Shown in pieces: positions 44,615 through 52,313 of a stretch of 64,000 nt of DNA. Source of the stretch: Rubrivivax sp. SCN 71-131 (GTDB lineage: Bacteria; Pseudomonadota; Gammaproteobacteria; Burkholderiales; Burkholderiaceae_C); NCBI GenBank assembly GCA_001724995.1, contig MEFD01000017.1:96330-160329 (forward strand), in the 5' to 3' direction. The notes under the pieces are model-generated. The model saw only the letters and a program-made list of their open reading frames with translations, was not told where the DNA came from and ran no database searches. The position numbers were made by a program, and so were the translations under genes. Each line of letters starts with the position of its first letter. The stretch's first letter is position 1.

Positions 44615-44632
44615 TTGGCTAAAATTAGCCAA
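44615..44632. promoter_or_regulatory. Palindromic operator of the Phd/PIN pair
   Basis: TTGGCTAA-AA-TTAGCCAA, a perfect inverted repeat with 8-bp arms and a 2-base centre, 17 bases upstream of the antitoxin ATG. It is much more AT-rich than its surroundings. Phd antitoxins bind palindromes upstream of their own operons, so autoregulation is likely. Confidence 0.75.
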
Positions 44633-44649
44633 CAAACCTCGCAGCCGTC

Positions 44650-44898
44650 ATGAACACCGTCAATATGCTCGAAGCCAAGTCCAACCTCTCCCGTCTGGTG
44701 GAGGCGGTGGAGAGCGGCCGCGAGGCGGAGGTGATTCTCGCCCGCCACGGACGGCCCGTGGCCCGGATCGTGGCGCTTCGAGACATGCCCGCTGCGGTGC
44801 GGCTGGGCGTGGCCAAGGGCCTCTTCGAGGTGCCCGACGACATCGATGCCCACAACGACGAGGTCGCGCGCTTGTTCCTGGAGCCGCAGCGTCCGTGA
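44650..44898 (+). CDS. Phd/YefM-type antitoxin
   Basis: 82 residues. MNTVNMLEAKSNLSRLVEAVESGREAEVILARHGRPVARIV is the Phd/YefM DNA-binding module; the acidic helix at the C-terminus should neutralise the toxin. It overlaps the PIN-domain toxin gene by 4 bases (GTGA), the usual coupled arrangement, and has its own palindrome upstream. Confidence 0.86.
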   Translation: MNTVNMLEAKSNLSRLVEAVESGREAEVILARHGRPVARIVALRDMPAAVRLGVAKGLFEVPDDIDAHNDEVARLFLEPQRP

Positions 44899-45281
44899 AC
44901 CTGCTGCTCGACACGCACATCGCGCTGTGGGCGATCACCGATAGTCCGCGGTTGAGCACGCGTGCCCGGGAGCTGATCGGTGCCCAGCGCGCGGTGGTCT
45001 GGGTGAGCGTGGTCAGCCTGTGGGAGATCGCCATCAAGCATGCGCTGGCGCGCGGCGACATGCCGGTCTCGGCCCGGGAGGCTGCGGGCCACTTCTCGGC
45101 GTCGGGATTTCGCCTGCTGCCGATCGAAGTCGAGCATGCGCTCGGGGTCGAGTCCCTGCCCGCGCTGCACGCCGATCCGTTCGACCGCCTGCTGGTCGCG
45201 CAAGCGCGCGAGGTGCCCCTGCGCCTGCTGACGCACGACGAAACCGTGGCACGCTACAGCGACGCCATCATCCGCGCATGA
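44895..45281 (+). CDS. PIN-domain (VapC-like) ribonuclease toxin
   Basis: 128 residues, GTG start. PIN signature LLLDTHIALWAITDS near the start (Asp6 acidic), a central WEIAIKHAL with Glu, and LHADPFDRLLVAQA with the later acidic Asp residues form the usual metal site. Partnered with the Phd-type antitoxin. Target RNA unknown. Overlap with the antitoxin supports co-translation. Confidence 0.88.
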   Translation: MNLLLDTHIALWAITDSPRLSTRARELIGAQRAVVWVSVVSLWEIAIKHALARGDMPVSAREAAGHFSASGFRLLPIEVEHALGVESLPALHADPFDRLLVAQAREVPLRLLTHDETVARYSDAIIRA

Positions 45282-45336
45282 AGGCGGACCTCAGCCTTGT
45301 CGTCGGGCCGGTTCCGCGCCGGCCGGCGCGGTCCGC

Positions 45337-47079
45337 TCAGCGCTGCGGCAGGAAGTCCCGCCAGCCGTAGGCCTGCTGCGGCGGCGTGCACTGCACCGGC
45401 GGCGGCTCCGGCACCGGCTCCGCCTCTGGCGCGCAGGCGGCGAACCAGTCGCGCGAGGCCGGGTTGTGGAACTCGCGCAGGCGCGCGGCGAGGTGGCGCG
45501 CGCGGTCGAGGTCGCCCGCCGCGGCCCAGGCCTCGGTCCAGGCCATCATCAGCCGCGTGTCGAGCAGGAAGTGCGTGGCGCCCGCGAAGCCGCGCCGGCG
45601 CAGGCGTTCCTCGACCTCGGTCGTCGCCGCGGCGTAGTCGGCCTGGTAGGCGAAGAGCGGGCTGCCCTGGCCGCGCGCGATGCGCGCGTCGAGCGGCCTG
45701 TCGTCGGCGGCCGAGAAGATCGCCGCCACGCGCGCGTAGTCCCAGGCCGCGAACAGGGTCAGCGCCAGCGCCAGCGCCGCCGCCGGGACGCGCAGGGCCG
45801 GCGCCCGCGCAGGCCCTGCGCGCGGCGGCGCGGCGCAGCGGCCGAGGCCAAAGCCCGCCATCCAGGCCGTGGGCAGCAGGAAGTAGGCGTACCACAGCGG
45901 GTACTCGAGCAGGCTGTGCAGGCCGATCATGAGCACGAAGGCCAGCGCCATGCGCTGCGTGATCGCCGCCTCGCCCTGCGCGCGCCGCGCCTGCACGCCC
46001 ATGCGCACGAGGGCCCACGCCAGCAGCGCCAGCACCAGCGCCGCCAGCGGCAGCCCGAGCTCGACGGCCAGCTGCAGCGGCAGGTTGTGCGCGTGGTCGA
46101 AGAAGGCGCCCGGCCGCTGCGGGAAGGGGGTGAGCGTCCAGGCGAGGTTGAATTCGCCCCAGCCCACGCCCGTCCACGGGTTGGCGCCGATGAGCGCGAG
46201 TGCGTTGGCCCAGATGCCGAAGCGCGAGCTCGAGACGTCGGTCTCGGCCAGCCGCGCCGCGCCGCCGAAGGTGTGCTGCGCCAGCTCGGCCCACTGCACC
46301 ATCGCCAGCCAGGTGAGCGCGTACAGCAGCGGCGCGGCCAGCAGCAGCGCGCGCGTGGCGCGGTGCAGGCGCCGGTCCAGCAGGCCCCACAGCGCCAGCA
46401 GGCAGACGCTGAGCAAGCCGGTGCGCGAGGCCGTCAGCACGACGCCGAAGACGAGTGCGGCGAAGGCCGTCGTCGCGGCGGCGGGCGTCAGCCGGCGCAA
46501 CTGCAGCAGCGTCACGGTGGCGATTGCCGCCCACAGCAGCACGCTGCTGAGGTGGTTGGGCTGGCGCAGGTTGCCCACGGCGCGGCCGGGCAGGTTGCTG
46601 CTGGCGATCCAGTGGCCGTCGGCAAGCCCCGGCGCGAACACCTGTACGACGCCGATCGCCAGGCCGAGCAGCCCGGTGACGAGCCAGGCCCAGGCGAAGG
46701 CGATGGGCAGCGCGTCGCCGTCGTCGGTCGCGCCCGTCGTCACGCCGGCGTGCGCAACCATCATCGCCATCGCCAGCAGCCCCAGGGCCGAGAGCATCAG
46801 CGACGCCGGCAGGCTGCCGAACACGCCGGAGGCCAGCGCAGCCAGCGCCAGCAGCAGCAGCGCCGCCTGCAGCGGCCAGGCGGCGCGCAGGGCCGCAAGG
46901 CGCGCCGGCAGCGGCTGCCGCAGCGGCACCAGCAGCAGCAACAGCGCCCAGCCGGCGAGCGCGAGGAGCTGGTTCAGCGCCGTGGCCGAAGGCGCGACGT
47001 TCCAGGCGAGCAGCGTCGGCGGGGCCACGGCGAGCAGGGCCGCCGGCAGCGGCGGCGCAGGGCGGGGCGGCGGCGTCAA
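45337..47079 (-). CDS. pglL: PglL/Wzy-type O-oligosaccharyltransferase (ligase)
   Basis: 580 residues. About 11 transmembrane helices and a large periplasmic loop, with NLRQPNHLSS at about 170-180 and the Wzy_C/PglL motif DHAHNLPLQLAVELG (about 340-355, His ligand of the ligase). This group transfers lipid-linked glycans to type IV pilins or O-antigen; the pilin of this window is at 63175. The start is assigned to TTG at 47079 (GTG at 47028 is an alternative), because no ATG exists in frame; an 8-bp tandem repeat lies right upstream. The last 150 residues are outside the core family. Confidence 0.8.
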   Translation of the reverse strand: MTPPPRPAPPLPAALLAVAPPTLLAWNVAPSATALNQLLALAGWALLLLLVPLRQPLPARLAALRAAWPLQAALLLLALAALASGVFGSLPASLMLSALGLLAMAMMVAHAGVTTGATDDGDALPIAFAWAWLVTGLLGLAIGVVQVFAPGLADGHWIASSNLPGRAVGNLRQPNHLSSVLLWAAIATVTLLQLRRLTPAAATTAFAALVFGVVLTASRTGLLSVCLLALWGLLDRRLHRATRALLLAAPLLYALTWLAMVQWAELAQHTFGGAARLAETDVSSSRFGIWANALALIGANPWTGVGWGEFNLAWTLTPFPQRPGAFFDHAHNLPLQLAVELGLPLAALVLALLAWALVRMGVQARRAQGEAAITQRMALAFVLMIGLHSLLEYPLWYAYFLLPTAWMAGFGLGRCAAPPRAGPARAPALRVPAAALALALTLFAAWDYARVAAIFSAADDRPLDARIARGQGSPLFAYQADYAAATTEVEERLRRRGFAGATHFLLDTRLMMAWTEAWAAAGDLDRARHLAARLREFHNPASRDWFAACAPEAEPVPEPPPVQCTPPQQAYGWRDFLPQR

Positions 47080-47084
47080 GATCG

Positions 47085-47140
47085 GGCGGATGGGCGGATC
47101 GGCGGATCGGCGGATGGGCGGATGGGCGGATGGGCGGGTG
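47085..47140. repeat. Octanucleotide tandem repeat (7 units)
   Basis: Seven units of GGCGGAT(G/C), the last degenerate (GGCGGGTG), lie in the 69-base gap between the PglL-like gene start and the amidase stop. Copy-number changes would alter the promoter/leader of pglL (read on the minus strand) by 8 bases per step. Unit ends vary G/C between copies. Confidence 0.75.
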
Positions 47141-47148
47141 CGCCCGCG

Positions 47149-48510
47149 TCAGCCGCGCCACGTCGGCGTGGGCACGCCGAGTTCGCGCTGCAGTTCGGCC
47201 GCCAGCGCCAGCAGATCCCAGTCGCGCCCACGGCGGCCGATCAGCGAGATGCCCACCGGCAGGCCGCTGGCCGCGCCGACGCCCGCCGGCAGCGCCGCCA
47301 CCGGCGTCTCGGCCCAGTTCCAGTAGTGCGTGAACGAGATCAGGTCGAGGTCCGAGCCGGCATGCGCGTAGCCCTCGCCGCGCGGCCAGGCCACCGTCGG
47401 CACGGTGGGCTCGACGAGGGCGTCGATGCGCGCGTCGTCGAAGGCGTCGTCCCAGGCGCATGCCAGCGCCAGGCGCCGCGCCTGCGCGGCGGCGTAGTCG
47501 GTGGCCGACGCGGTGAGCGTGGCGGCGCGCTCGACCCACTCGCGCAGCGCCGGCCGGTACGCACCGCGCTGCTCGGCGAAGCGGCGGTGGAAGGTGTCGA
47601 TGTCGGCATGCAGCACGAGGCCGTAGTCGGCAAAGACGTCCAGCGGCGCCGCCGGCGGCGGTGCGTCGACGATGTTCGCGCCCAGGCGGCGCAGCGTGGC
47701 CAGCGTCGCGTCCAGCCCGGCGGCGGTGTCGGCGTCCAGCGGCGTGACACCGGCCCTGGGCGAGAGTGCGATGCGCGCGCCGCGCAGCGTTGCCGCAGCC
47801 GGCTGGCGCGGCGCCAGCGCCGCCAGCAGCGCCGCGCAATCCTCGATCGAGCGCGCCATCGGCCCGGGATGGTCGAGCGAGAACGACAGCGGCACCAGGC
47901 CGCGCGTGGACAGCAGGCCGCGCGTGGGCTTGAAGGCCGAGGTGCCGCAGAAGGCCGAGGGGATGCGCAGCGAGCCTGCGGTATCGGTACCCGTGGCCGC
48001 CGGCACCATGCCGGCCGCCAGCGCTGCTGCCGAGCCGCCCGAGGAGCCGCCCGCGCTGCGCGCCAGCGCCCAGGGGTTGCCGACCTGGTCGGTGGTGCCG
48101 CCGGCGGCGAACTCGTGCGTGTGCAGGTGGCCGAGCAGGACCATGCCGGCGCCGCGCAATCGCGCCCAGACGTCGCAGTCGCGCGTCGGCGTCTCGTTCA
48201 GGATGCGGCTGGAGGCGGTGAGCGGCTTGCCCGCGACGCCGTAGAGGTCCTTCAGCCCGATCGGGATGCCGCGCAGCGGCGCGGCGTCGTCGGGCGGCGC
48301 CAGCGTCGCGGCGCTGGCCAGCGCCTCCTGCGCGTAGACGCGCACCCAGGCGTTGATCGACGCCGCGTCGCCGTCGAAGCTGTGCACGCCGTCGCGCTCG
48401 CCGATGCGCTGCAGGCAGGCCTGCACCAGTTCGTGCGCCGACAGGGTGCGCGCGCGCAGCAGGCGCGCGGCGTCGACGATCCCGAGGTCGGCAGGGTGCA
48501 TGGCGGCCAT
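47149..48510 (-). CDS. Amidase signature family hydrolase
   Basis: 453 residues. Ser-cisSer-Lys triad: Lys87 in GLKDLYGV, Ser156/157 in AGGSSGGSAAA, Ser180 in TGTDTAGS. Hydrolyses a carboxamide; the family covers AtzF, indoleacetamide hydrolase, GatA-like enzymes, but the substrate is not specified here. Cytosolic. It follows the CBS gene at 71 bases on the same strand. Starts at ATG 48510, with a second ATG three codons later. Confidence 0.88.
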   Translation of the reverse strand: MAAMHPADLGIVDAARLLRARTLSAHELVQACLQRIGERDGVHSFDGDAASINAWVRVYAQEALASAATLAPPDDAAPLRGIPIGLKDLYGVAGKPLTASSRILNETPTRDCDVWARLRGAGMVLLGHLHTHEFAAGGTTDQVGNPWALARSAGGSSGGSAAALAAGMVPAATGTDTAGSLRIPSAFCGTSAFKPTRGLLSTRGLVPLSFSLDHPGPMARSIEDCAALLAALAPRQPAAATLRGARIALSPRAGVTPLDADTAAGLDATLATLRRLGANIVDAPPPAAPLDVFADYGLVLHADIDTFHRRFAEQRGAYRPALREWVERAATLTASATDYAAAQARRLALACAWDDAFDDARIDALVEPTVPTVAWPRGEGYAHAGSDLDLISFTHYWNWAETPVAALPAGVGAASGLPVGISLIGRRGRDWDLLALAAELQRELGVPTPTWRG

Positions 48511-48580
48511 TCTGGCCCAAGGCCCCCCGCGTCGTCCGGCCGCGGCGGTGACCCGGGCGACGCGACGGCGGTCGCCTCGC

Positions 48581-49000
48581 CTACAGCCCGGGCATCGTGC
48601 TGCGCCGCACGGTCTCGATGAGGGCGTTGAGCGCGTCGGTGGCGGTGAAGATGCCGTAGAAGCGCCCGTCGTCGTCGTTGACGATGACGCTTCCGACCTT
48701 CCTCTCCGACATCGCCAGCGCCACTTCGTCCAGTGGCGTCGAGGCGCGCACGGTCAGCGGATCGGTGGCCATGATGTCGGTCGCCTGGACCTGCATCTTC
48801 TCGGCCGCGGAGAGGCCGGCGACGAGGCGCAGGTCGCGCTCGCTGATGAGGCCGACCACGGTGTCGCCGCGCAGCACCGGCAGGTGGCGCACGCCGTGAC
48901 GGTCCATCAGCTGCTGCAGTTCGTCGATCGTCATGCGCTCGTCGGCGGTGACGGCGTCGGGGGTCGTGTACTCCTCGACAGGAACGCGCGTCAGGGGCAT
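48581..49000 (-). CDS. Tandem CBS-domain protein
   Basis: 139 residues, two CBS motifs (about 10-60 and 75-130): MTIDELQQLMDRHGVRHLPVLRGDTVVGLISERDLR, and PLTVRASTPLDEVALAMSERKVGSVIVNDDDGRFYGIFTATD. Such pairs bind adenine nucleotides and regulate partner enzymes or act alone. No partner is obvious. Family match is clear but function is not. Confidence 0.88.
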   Translation of the reverse strand: MPLTRVPVEEYTTPDAVTADERMTIDELQQLMDRHGVRHLPVLRGDTVVGLISERDLRLVAGLSAAEKMQVQATDIMATDPLTVRASTPLDEVALAMSERKVGSVIVNDDDGRFYGIFTATDALNALIETVRRSTMPGL

Positions 49001-49134
49001 CGGAAATCTCCTCGTGAGCCTGGCGCGGGCAGTCGGCCCGTGCAGGAAGTCAGGGACGCGCGGGCAATTCCGCTGCCCGCCGCGGCGTGCAGGTTAACCC
49101 AAGCGTCGCCTGCGACGGGGCCGCCGCGACCGGG

Positions 49135-49968
49135 TCAACCGCCGAAGAAGCGGTTCAGCGCCTGGCCCGAGGCGGCGTCGGCCAGGCCGTCGAAGCGGCC
49201 CTCCTGCACCAGCGGCTGCAGCGCGCGCATGAAGCCGCCCCAGGCCGCGCGCGCCAGCGCCCCGCCGACGCTGACGCGGCGCACGCCCAGCGCCGCCAGG
49301 TCCGCCATCGTCAGGCCCATGTCCGCGCGGCCGACGAGCACGTTCACCGGCTTGGGCGCGACCGCCGCCACCACGGCGGCGATCTGCTCGCGCGTGGACA
49401 GGCCGGGAGCGTACAGGCAGTCGGCCCCGGCCTGGGCGTAGGCGCGCAGGCGCGCGATCGTGTCGTCCAGGTCCGGGCGGCCGACGATGAAGTTCTCGGC
49501 GCGGCCGATCAGCAGCACCGCCTGGCCCGAGGCGTCGATCGCCGCACGCGCCGCGCGCAGGCGCTGCACGGCCTCGGGCAGCGCGAACAGCGGCGTCTCG
49601 GCCTGCCCCGTGGCGTCCTCGATGGAGAGGCCGGCGATTCCGGTGGCGATCGCCGCGCGCACGTTGCGCGCAACGCCTTCGGCGTCCGCGGCGTAGCCGC
49701 TCTCGAAGTCGGCGTTCACCGGCAGCTCTGTGGCACCGACGAGCGCGCGCAGCGACTCCAGCGCCTGGGGCAGCGACATGCGGCCGTCCGGCAGACCCTG
49801 CGACCAGGCGCTGCCCGAGCTCGTCGAGGCCAGCGCCTTGAAGCCCGCGGCGGCCAGCCAGCGCGCCGAGCCGACGTCCCAGGGGTTGGGGATGGCGAAG
49901 CAGCCGGCGTCGTGCAGGCGCCTGAAGGCGGCGCGGCGGTCGTGGATCTCGGTCATGCTCGGGCTCAT
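49135..49968 (-). CDS. Isocitrate lyase/PEP mutase family enzyme
   Basis: 277 residues, TIM-barrel of the ICL/PEPM superfamily. It has PNPWDVGSARWLAAAGF early on and the acidic metal site DFESGYAADAEG, with the IEDATGQ strand end. The catalytic KKC motif typical of isocitrate lyase is not seen, so oxaloacetate decarboxylase or a 2-methylisocitrate-like lyase is possible. Standing on its own; neighbours give no pathway. Confidence 0.82.
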   Translation of the reverse strand: MSPSMTEIHDRRAAFRRLHDAGCFAIPNPWDVGSARWLAAAGFKALASTSSGSAWSQGLPDGRMSLPQALESLRALVGATELPVNADFESGYAADAEGVARNVRAAIATGIAGLSIEDATGQAETPLFALPEAVQRLRAARAAIDASGQAVLLIGRAENFIVGRPDLDDTIARLRAYAQAGADCLYAPGLSTREQIAAVVAAVAPKPVNVLVGRADMGLTMADLAALGVRRVSVGGALARAAWGGFMRALQPLVQEGRFDGLADAASGQALNRFFGG

Positions 49969-50026
49969 GGCGGGCGTCCTCCGGCGGCAAGCGTAGCGCC
50001 ATCGCGCGCGGCGACCTGCGCGTGCC

Positions 50027-50530
50027 TCAGCCGTCGCTGGCCTGCAGGAAGATCGCGCACAGCGACTGCATGCCGGCGCGGTCGCGCTCGTCGAAGCGTG
50101 CGCGCAGCGGGCTGTCGACGTCCCACACGCCCAGCAGCGTGCCGTCGGCGCGCACGAGCGGCACGACGAGCTCCGAACGCGAGGCGCTGTCGCAGGCGAT
50201 GTGGCCGGGGAAGGCGTTCACGTCGGGCACCAGCTGCGTCGTGCGCGTGGCCGCCGCGGTGCCGCAGACGCCGCGCGCGAAGGCGATGCGCACGCAGGCG
50301 GGCTTGCCCTGGAAGGGGCCGAGCACGAGCTCGCCGCCGGCCACGGCCGCGTCGACGAAGTAGACGCCGCACCAGTTCAGCCCCGGCAGCGCGTGGTAGA
50401 CGAGGGCGGCGAAGTTGGCGGCGTTGGCGACGCGGTTGCGCTCGCCGTGCAGCAGGCCGCGCAGCTGCGCGGCGAGCTCGGCGTACTGGCCGGGCTTGTC
50501 GGGGGCGTCAAGGGCCGGGGTGTGGAACAT
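50027..50530 (-). CDS. msrC: Free methionine-(R)-sulfoxide reductase (GAF)
   Basis: 167 residues, one GAF domain. Three catalytic-position cysteines: Cys79 (KPACVRIAF), Cys89 (RGVCGTA) and Cys113 (HIACDSAS), with the 10- and 24-residue spacing of E. coli fRMsr. Motif NWCGVYFVD and DSASRSELVVPL are also conserved. Reduces free Met-R-sulfoxide. Its ATG lies 22 bases inside the AraC gene, in a different frame by one base; GAGGAAGCAGC provides the ribosome-binding site. Confidence 0.9.
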   Translation of the reverse strand: MFHTPALDAPDKPGQYAELAAQLRGLLHGERNRVANAANFAALVYHALPGLNWCGVYFVDAAVAGGELVLGPFQGKPACVRIAFARGVCGTAAATRTTQLVPDVNAFPGHIACDSASRSELVVPLVRADGTLLGVWDVDSPLRARFDERDRAGMQSLCAIFLQASDG

Positions 50531-51536
50531 GCTGCTTCCTCGGGGGGGGGGCTGAAGGGGGTGACTCCCAGTCCTCGTCGACGCCCAGAGCCCAGAGCCG
50601 GTAGGCCCACAGGCTCTCCTCGGTGAACATCTGCCGGCGCAGCGCCTCCGGGGCGAAGCCGGTGACGCGGCGCGTCTCCCGGCACAGGTGCGCCTGGTCG
50701 GCGTAGCCGGTGTGCACGGCGACGTCGGCCCAGTCCGGCGGCTGCGCCCAGCGGGTCGCGGCGACGTGCAGGAAGGCCTGTTCGGAGCGCTGCAGTCCCT
50801 GCAGCCGGCGCTGTGTCTGCCCGGTCCAGCGCTTGATGCGGCGCTCGGCCTGGCGCAGGCTGCGCCCCAGCGCCGAGCGCGCGGCCCGCACGGCCAGACT
50901 CTGCGACCAGTCCGCGAGCCGGAAGCTGCCCCAGACGCCCGGCGGTCGCGCCTGACGCCAGCGCGGCAGCAGAAAGGCCTCGAGCCGCGCCACGCGCTCC
51001 TCGTCGTCGCAGGCCGTGCGCACCGGCTCGAGCAGCGCCCGCCAGGACGCATCCAGCGCCTGGTCGGCAGGGACGACGCGGTCGACCAGCGCGCCGATGT
51101 CCAGTCCCGTCATCAGCTGCAGCGCGTCGGGCATCAGCAGCACCATGAAGGCGTGCATGTCGCCGGGGTTCCAGCTCACCGTCGGCCGGGTGAAGGGGCC
51201 GCACAGGCTGATCGCCGGCAGGCGCCGTGGCACCGCCGGCTCCGATGCCGGCAGCGGCGGGTGCAGCAGATCGCACTCGCCGCTCAGATACCACAGCAGC
51301 GCGCAGGTCGGTGCCGCCGGGAAGTGGTTGTAGCGCTGCGCGGCCGCAAGCGACGCGCCGCGGGTGTCGCGCGCCATCACGCCGCGCACGCAGGCCGCCA
51401 GCGCCGGCCGCGGCAGCCAGAGTTCGCTGCGCGCGGCGGTGGTGCCGGCGCCCCGGGCGTGCGGCGCCGGCGCGGCCTTGCGCAGGTGGCACGCGCGGGC
51501 GCGCGGCGGGTCGAGGGCCTCGGGTGTCGCAAACAT
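50508..51536 (-). CDS. AraC-family transcription regulator
   Basis: 342 residues. N-terminal AraC sensing part (about 50-190) is unassigned; the C-terminal has two HTH motifs (about 215-320: WADVAVHTGYADQAHLCRETRRVTGFAPEAL is the second). The last 20 residues run over a run of nine G (minus: C) at 50542-50550. It overlaps the start of msrC, so the two are probably coupled and the regulator may control the reductase. The inducer is unknown. Confidence 0.84.
   Translation of the reverse strand: MFATPEALDPPRARACHLRKAAPAPHARGAGTTAARSELWLPRPALAACVRGVMARDTRGASLAAAQRYNHFPAAPTCALLWYLSGECDLLHPPLPASEPAVPRRLPAISLCGPFTRPTVSWNPGDMHAFMVLLMPDALQLMTGLDIGALVDRVVPADQALDASWRALLEPVRTACDDEERVARLEAFLLPRWRQARPPGVWGSFRLADWSQSLAVRAARSALGRSLRQAERRIKRWTGQTQRRLQGLQRSEQAFLHVAATRWAQPPDWADVAVHTGYADQAHLCRETRRVTGFAPEALRRQMFTEESLWAYRLWALGVDEDWESPPSAPPPRKQHVPHPGP
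50542..50550. repeat. Homopolymeric G tract (9 bases) in the AraC gene end
   Basis: Nine consecutive G on the plus strand close to the 3' end of the araC-like gene, 12-20 bases before the msrC ATG. Loss or gain of one or two bases would change the reading frame; one of the shifts joins the AraC frame to the msrC frame. Confidence 0.8.
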
Positions 51537-51605
51537 TCAAGACGGCGCGGCCGGCCGGATGAGAAAGTGCCCGCCGGGCCGACGCGGTACGAAAGGGAGG
51601 AAGAA

Positions 51606-52313
51606 GTGGCGCTCGTGAGTCTACGCAACGTGAGTCGCAGTTATCGCCTGGGGGCGGTGCGCGTGCCGGCGGTGCAGAACCTGGACCTGGACATCCGCGG
51701 TGGCTGCTTCACCGTGCTGTGCGGGCCTTCGGGCAGCGGCAAGACGACGCTGCTGAATCTCGTGGGCGGCGTCGACCGGCCCGATGCGGGAACGATCACC
51801 GTCGACGGGCGCGACCTGGGCCGGCTCTGCGACGACGCGCTCTCGGACTTCCGCGCGCGGCACGTGGGCACCATTTTCCAGAGCTTCAACCTGCTGCCGG
51901 TGCTGTCGGCGGCGGAGAACATCGAGATGCCGCTGCTGCTGGCCGGCGTGGCGGCCGGCCCGCGGCGCTCCCGGGTGCAGGAGCTGTTGCTGGCGGTGGG
52001 CCTGCAGGACCGCGCCGGGCACCGCCCGGGCGAGCTCTCGGGCGGGCAGCGCCAGCGCGTGGCGATCGCGCGCGCCCTGGCGACGCGGCCGCTGCTCGTG
52101 CTCGCCGACGAGCCGACCGCCAACCTCGACACGCAGACCGGCGCGCAGATCATCGCCCTGATGCGCCAGCTGCAGCGCACGTCGGGCTTGAGCTTCGTCT
52201 TCTCCTCGCACGACCCGCAGCTGCGCGCGCACGCCGACGACGTGGTGCAGATCCGTGACGGCCGCATCGAGTCGATCGAGCGGCGCGACGCCGCGCTGGA
52301 GAGCCGCGCATGA
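51606..52313 (+). CDS. ABC transporter ATPase, LolD/MacB type
   Basis: 235 residues, GTG start with GGGAGG five bases upstream. Walker A GPSGSGKTTLLN, Q-loop FQSFNLL, signature LSGGQRQRVAIARAL and Walker B VLADEPTANLD are all intact. MacB/LolD subfamily, ATP-binding half. Overlaps the permease gene by 4 bases (ATGA). With the permease it forms an exporter of lipoproteins, peptides or other substrates, unknown. Confidence 0.92.
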   Translation: MALVSLRNVSRSYRLGAVRVPAVQNLDLDIRGGCFTVLCGPSGSGKTTLLNLVGGVDRPDAGTITVDGRDLGRLCDDALSDFRARHVGTIFQSFNLLPVLSAAENIEMPLLLAGVAAGPRRSRVQELLLAVGLQDRAGHRPGELSGGQRQRVAIARALATRPLLVLADEPTANLDTQTGAQIIALMRQLQRTSGLSFVFSSHDPQLRAHADDVVQIRDGRIESIERRDAALESRA

